DNA of 64,000 bases, taken from contig CAKQHH010000008.1 of the NCBI GenBank assembly GCA_934234035.1, forward strand, positions 12,881 to 76,880, read 5' to 3'. Source of the stretch: an uncultured Clostridia bacterium. GTDB lineage: Bacteria; Bacillota; Clostridia; Peptostreptococcales; Anaerovoracaceae. The notes under the pieces were generated by a model. The model saw only the letters and a list, made by a program, of their open reading frames with translations. It made no database searches and was not told the origin of the DNA. Both the position numbers and the translations under genes were made by a program. Shown here in pieces: positions 63,781 to 64,000 of this stretch (positions are counted from its first letter, which is position 1; each line of letters begins with the position of its first letter).

Positions 63781-64000
63781 GTACTTTTTTTATTTTTTTC
63801 AAAATTATTTTTGGGGTTAGTTGTAAAAGTAACTTCACAGAACTGAACACATGTGAAGAACGGGCCGTGATATTCGGAAATGGCGGCCCAGGGCCGAGGC
63901 CGGTTTGCTCCCCGCTCCCCGCTAACCCTGTTATGAAGTGACCGTTGTCAAGAGACGATAACAAGAAATTTTCATCTCTCGATAAGCCACATTTGTATTT
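63781..64000. other. Non-coding end region with a GC-rich patch
   Basis: No gene is supported here. An AT-rich stretch is followed by a short hairpin CTTCACA...TGTGAAG (about 63833-63859) and a GC-rich patch (63861-63925). In the patch, GGGCCG at 862-867 and at 891-896 can each pair with CGGCCC at 884-889, and CTCCCCG is repeated in tandem (63908-63921). The patch does not resemble 5S, 16S or 23S rRNA ends. Confidence 0.5.

Noticed and set aside
63725-63964. Minus-strand open frame across the right-end non-coding region
   Set aside because: It covers the tRNA promoter, has no ribosome site and shows low-complexity translation without motifs.
63781-64000. rRNA operon end or 5S rRNA
   Set aside because: No match to conserved 5S, 16S-leader or 23S-tail sequences could be recognised.

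Overview
The window is a dense, almost wholly coding piece of a low-to-mid GC Gram-positive (Bacillota) chromosome, most likely a strictly anaerobic member of the class Clostridia. The evidence is an anaerobic class III ribonucleotide reductase, small 2[4Fe-4S] ferredoxins, a ferredoxin-linked branched-chain 2-oxoacid oxidoreductase, Rex, CIRCE-controlled groESL, a Gram-positive dcw cluster and three tandem PepD dipeptidases. Together these suggest a peptide- and amino-acid-fermenting anaerobe. Family XIII / Anaerovoracaceae-like organisms come to mind, but the exact taxon is inference. No transposase, integrase, prophage or CRISPR array was seen.

Layout. 1-1050: 5' part of nrdD (cut by the window edge), with a consensus promoter overlapped by two NrdR boxes. 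1147-11325: mnmM, a TPR protein, a B12/radical-SAM-like protein with a broken cluster motif, argS, a DUF523 protein, mutS2, zapA, a SpoU-type RNA methyltransferase and ftsZ. 11472-22556: the division and cell-wall (dcw) cluster ftsQ-murG-ftsW-murD-mraY-murF-ftsI-ftsL-rsmH-mraZ (listed in reverse of transcription), driven by a promoter carrying MraZ-type repeats; murE, murC and ftsA are not in it. 22597-26678: a fatty-acyl-ACP thioesterase, a degenerate SDR, a YitT protein and a PurF homologue lacking its glutaminase cysteine. 26723-28756: groESL with CIRCE. 28797-30978: a P-loop/Asp23-like fusion protein divergent from a ferredoxin gene, then rex and acpP. 30985-46165: a very long co-directional gene string, tatD-tilS-ftsH-pucR-like-coaX-dusB-lipoprotein-pepV-tsaE-tsaB-rimI-tsaD-abcF. 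46182-48195: metG with a small membrane-protein gene. 48229-52989: three tandem pepD paralogues. 52993-57316: an iclR-P-loop-vor operon for branched-chain 2-oxoacid oxidation.

Almost everything is on the minus strand. The main exceptions are the ferredoxin (29723-29890) and a small plus-strand island at 57445-60430: a glycosyltransferase, a duplicated class II aldolase-like protein and a cupin. This island ends at a terminator shared with a convergent MATE transporter. The right end carries a C_GCAxxG_C_C protein, a threonine aldolase, tRNA-Glu(CTC) with its own promoter and terminator, and two GC-rich non-coding patches that I cannot assign.

Functionally the window is mostly housekeeping: translation (argS, metG, t6A synthesis, dusB, mnmM, rimI), septation and peptidoglycan, and protein quality control (groESL, ftsH). 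This is overlaid with redox control (NrdR boxes, Rex, ferredoxins) and amino-acid catabolism (PepD x3, PepV, Vor, threonine aldolase). No complete new defence or mobile system was found. The best leads are enzyme-like proteins that have lost hallmark residues (radical-SAM-like, PurF-like, SDR-like, N-terminal aldolase domain), the P-loop protein embedded in the vor operon, conditional-terminator arrangements upstream of tatD and ftsI, and the structured GC-rich patches around tRNA-Glu.
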